Shown: one piece after another, positions 38,717 to 39,239 of the stretch | How the letters are laid out: each line of letters starts with the position of its first letter | How positions within the stretch are numbered: position 1 is the first letter of the stretch | Assembly: GCA_018398765.1 (NCBI GenBank) | Contig: JAHBMJ010005828.1 | Coordinates: forward strand, 25,001-64,239 | DNA from: Chromera velia | Lineage: Eukaryota > Sar > Chromeraceae | Reading direction: 5' to 3' | DNA length: 39,239 nt | Program-made: the position numbers and the translations under genes | The notes under the pieces: generated by a model | What the model was told of the DNA's origin: nothing | Databases searched by the model: none | The model's input: only the letters and a program-made list of their open reading frames with translations

Positions 38717-39239
38717 GTCGTTCTTTTCTTTCCATAATGATTGCTTTCTCTTTGCGGACAAAATTAAGCTGGGCACGCTGGAAATATAGAAGCAAGCCGG
38801 CCAAAAAGAGACGGAAATACACAATGCAGGATGACATGCTGGAAGGAAAGATGTATGCACATAAAAACAAGGCGGTCAAACAAAATGCAGCCCAGTGTCC
38901 TGGAGGAAAGGAGACGGGCAGGGCATGAGATGGCATTGAGTATAGGCAGGTGTAAGACCATGGCAAACCACGGAATTGCGAGTGCATCATACTGACGAAA
39001 AGGTAAAAACCATAAGAAAGCCACCAGCCCAGTCAGTTAGAGAAACACAGAACAGAGAAGACAATGTCACGTAAGACAGCTGTATAAGGTGAAAACTGAA
39101 CGGTTTTTTGGGCTAGTTTTTTGGGACATGGTTGTGGATCAACGGCTACTTACATTTCAGTGAATTCATTCTTGACTTACCGGATGGTAAGAAGGAACAC
39201 AAAGTTGCAGAAGTCGAATGCGACCGTCTACGGCCGATT
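38717..39239. other. Right-edge stretch without a supported gene
   Basis: Short frames on both strands show no family resemblance. ACTTACCGG at 39175-39183 reads CCGGTAAGT on the minus strand, a consensus-like donor, so a minus-strand exon may lie at the right edge. This cannot be judged from 60 bases. Confidence 0.25.

Noticed and set aside
38303-38860. Arg/Glu-rich 185-codon minus frame and the matching Ser/Leu plus frame
   Set aside because: Pure product of the CT repeat.
1-39239. tRNA, rRNA or other structured RNA genes
   Set aside because: No cloverleaf with conserved T-loop and acceptor pairing, and no rRNA-like stretch, was recognised by eye; a covariance-model scan would be decisive.

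Overview
This is nuclear DNA of a eukaryote. Genes are split by GT-AG introns, intergenic spaces hold decayed retrotransposon pieces and AT-rich relics, and simple-sequence repeats are abundant. A complete cytosolic ribosomal protein L4 gene (11 coding exons) and a complete ER sterol C-4 methyl oxidase gene (7 coding exons) can be assembled exon by exon with matching phases. Low-complexity load, intron density and repeated TGCATGCA words fit an alveolate alga such as a chromerid (Chromera-like). That lineage is an inference, since no marker read here names the species. Of 23 splice donors placed, 9 read GTCAGT.

Layout, left to right. 1-613: 3' part of an unidentified membrane-protein gene running into a seven-copy, about 202-bp tandem array (476-1845). 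1850-3270: AT-rich relics with a LINE 3' end. 3274-3853 (-): a possible two-exon secreted protein. 4893-8057 (-): sterol C-4 methyl oxidase. 8630-10054 (+): an ankyrin-repeat gene that looks broken. 10434-12122: LINE fragments on the minus strand. 12672-17758 (-) and 19252-23639 (-): a tandem pair of paralogous type II membrane glycosyltransferases (GT25-like), each with a long stalk packed with N-glycosylation sequons. 24118-28783 (+): RPL4. 28784-30405: RPL4 3' flank and AT-rich DNA. 30406-31953 (-): a single-exon protein with a possible 2OG-Fe(II) oxygenase triad. 32616-33980 (+): a YdcZ/DUF606-type membrane protein. 34190-34824: an element with terminal inverted repeats, followed by purine repeats. 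36210-37112 (-): a secreted cysteine-rich protein. 37113-39239: a GC-rich motif cluster, AT-rich DNA and a long CT repeat, with no supported gene.

Functionally this is a mixed housekeeping/secretory neighbourhood, not a pathway cluster. Three gene pairs are divergent with upstream regions of 480-660 bp (oxidase/ankyrin, glycosyltransferase B/RPL4, oxygenase-like/YdcZ). The least ordinary items are the glycosyltransferase pair, whose sequon-dense stalks expanded through different minisatellites, and several splice-site oddities in and around them.
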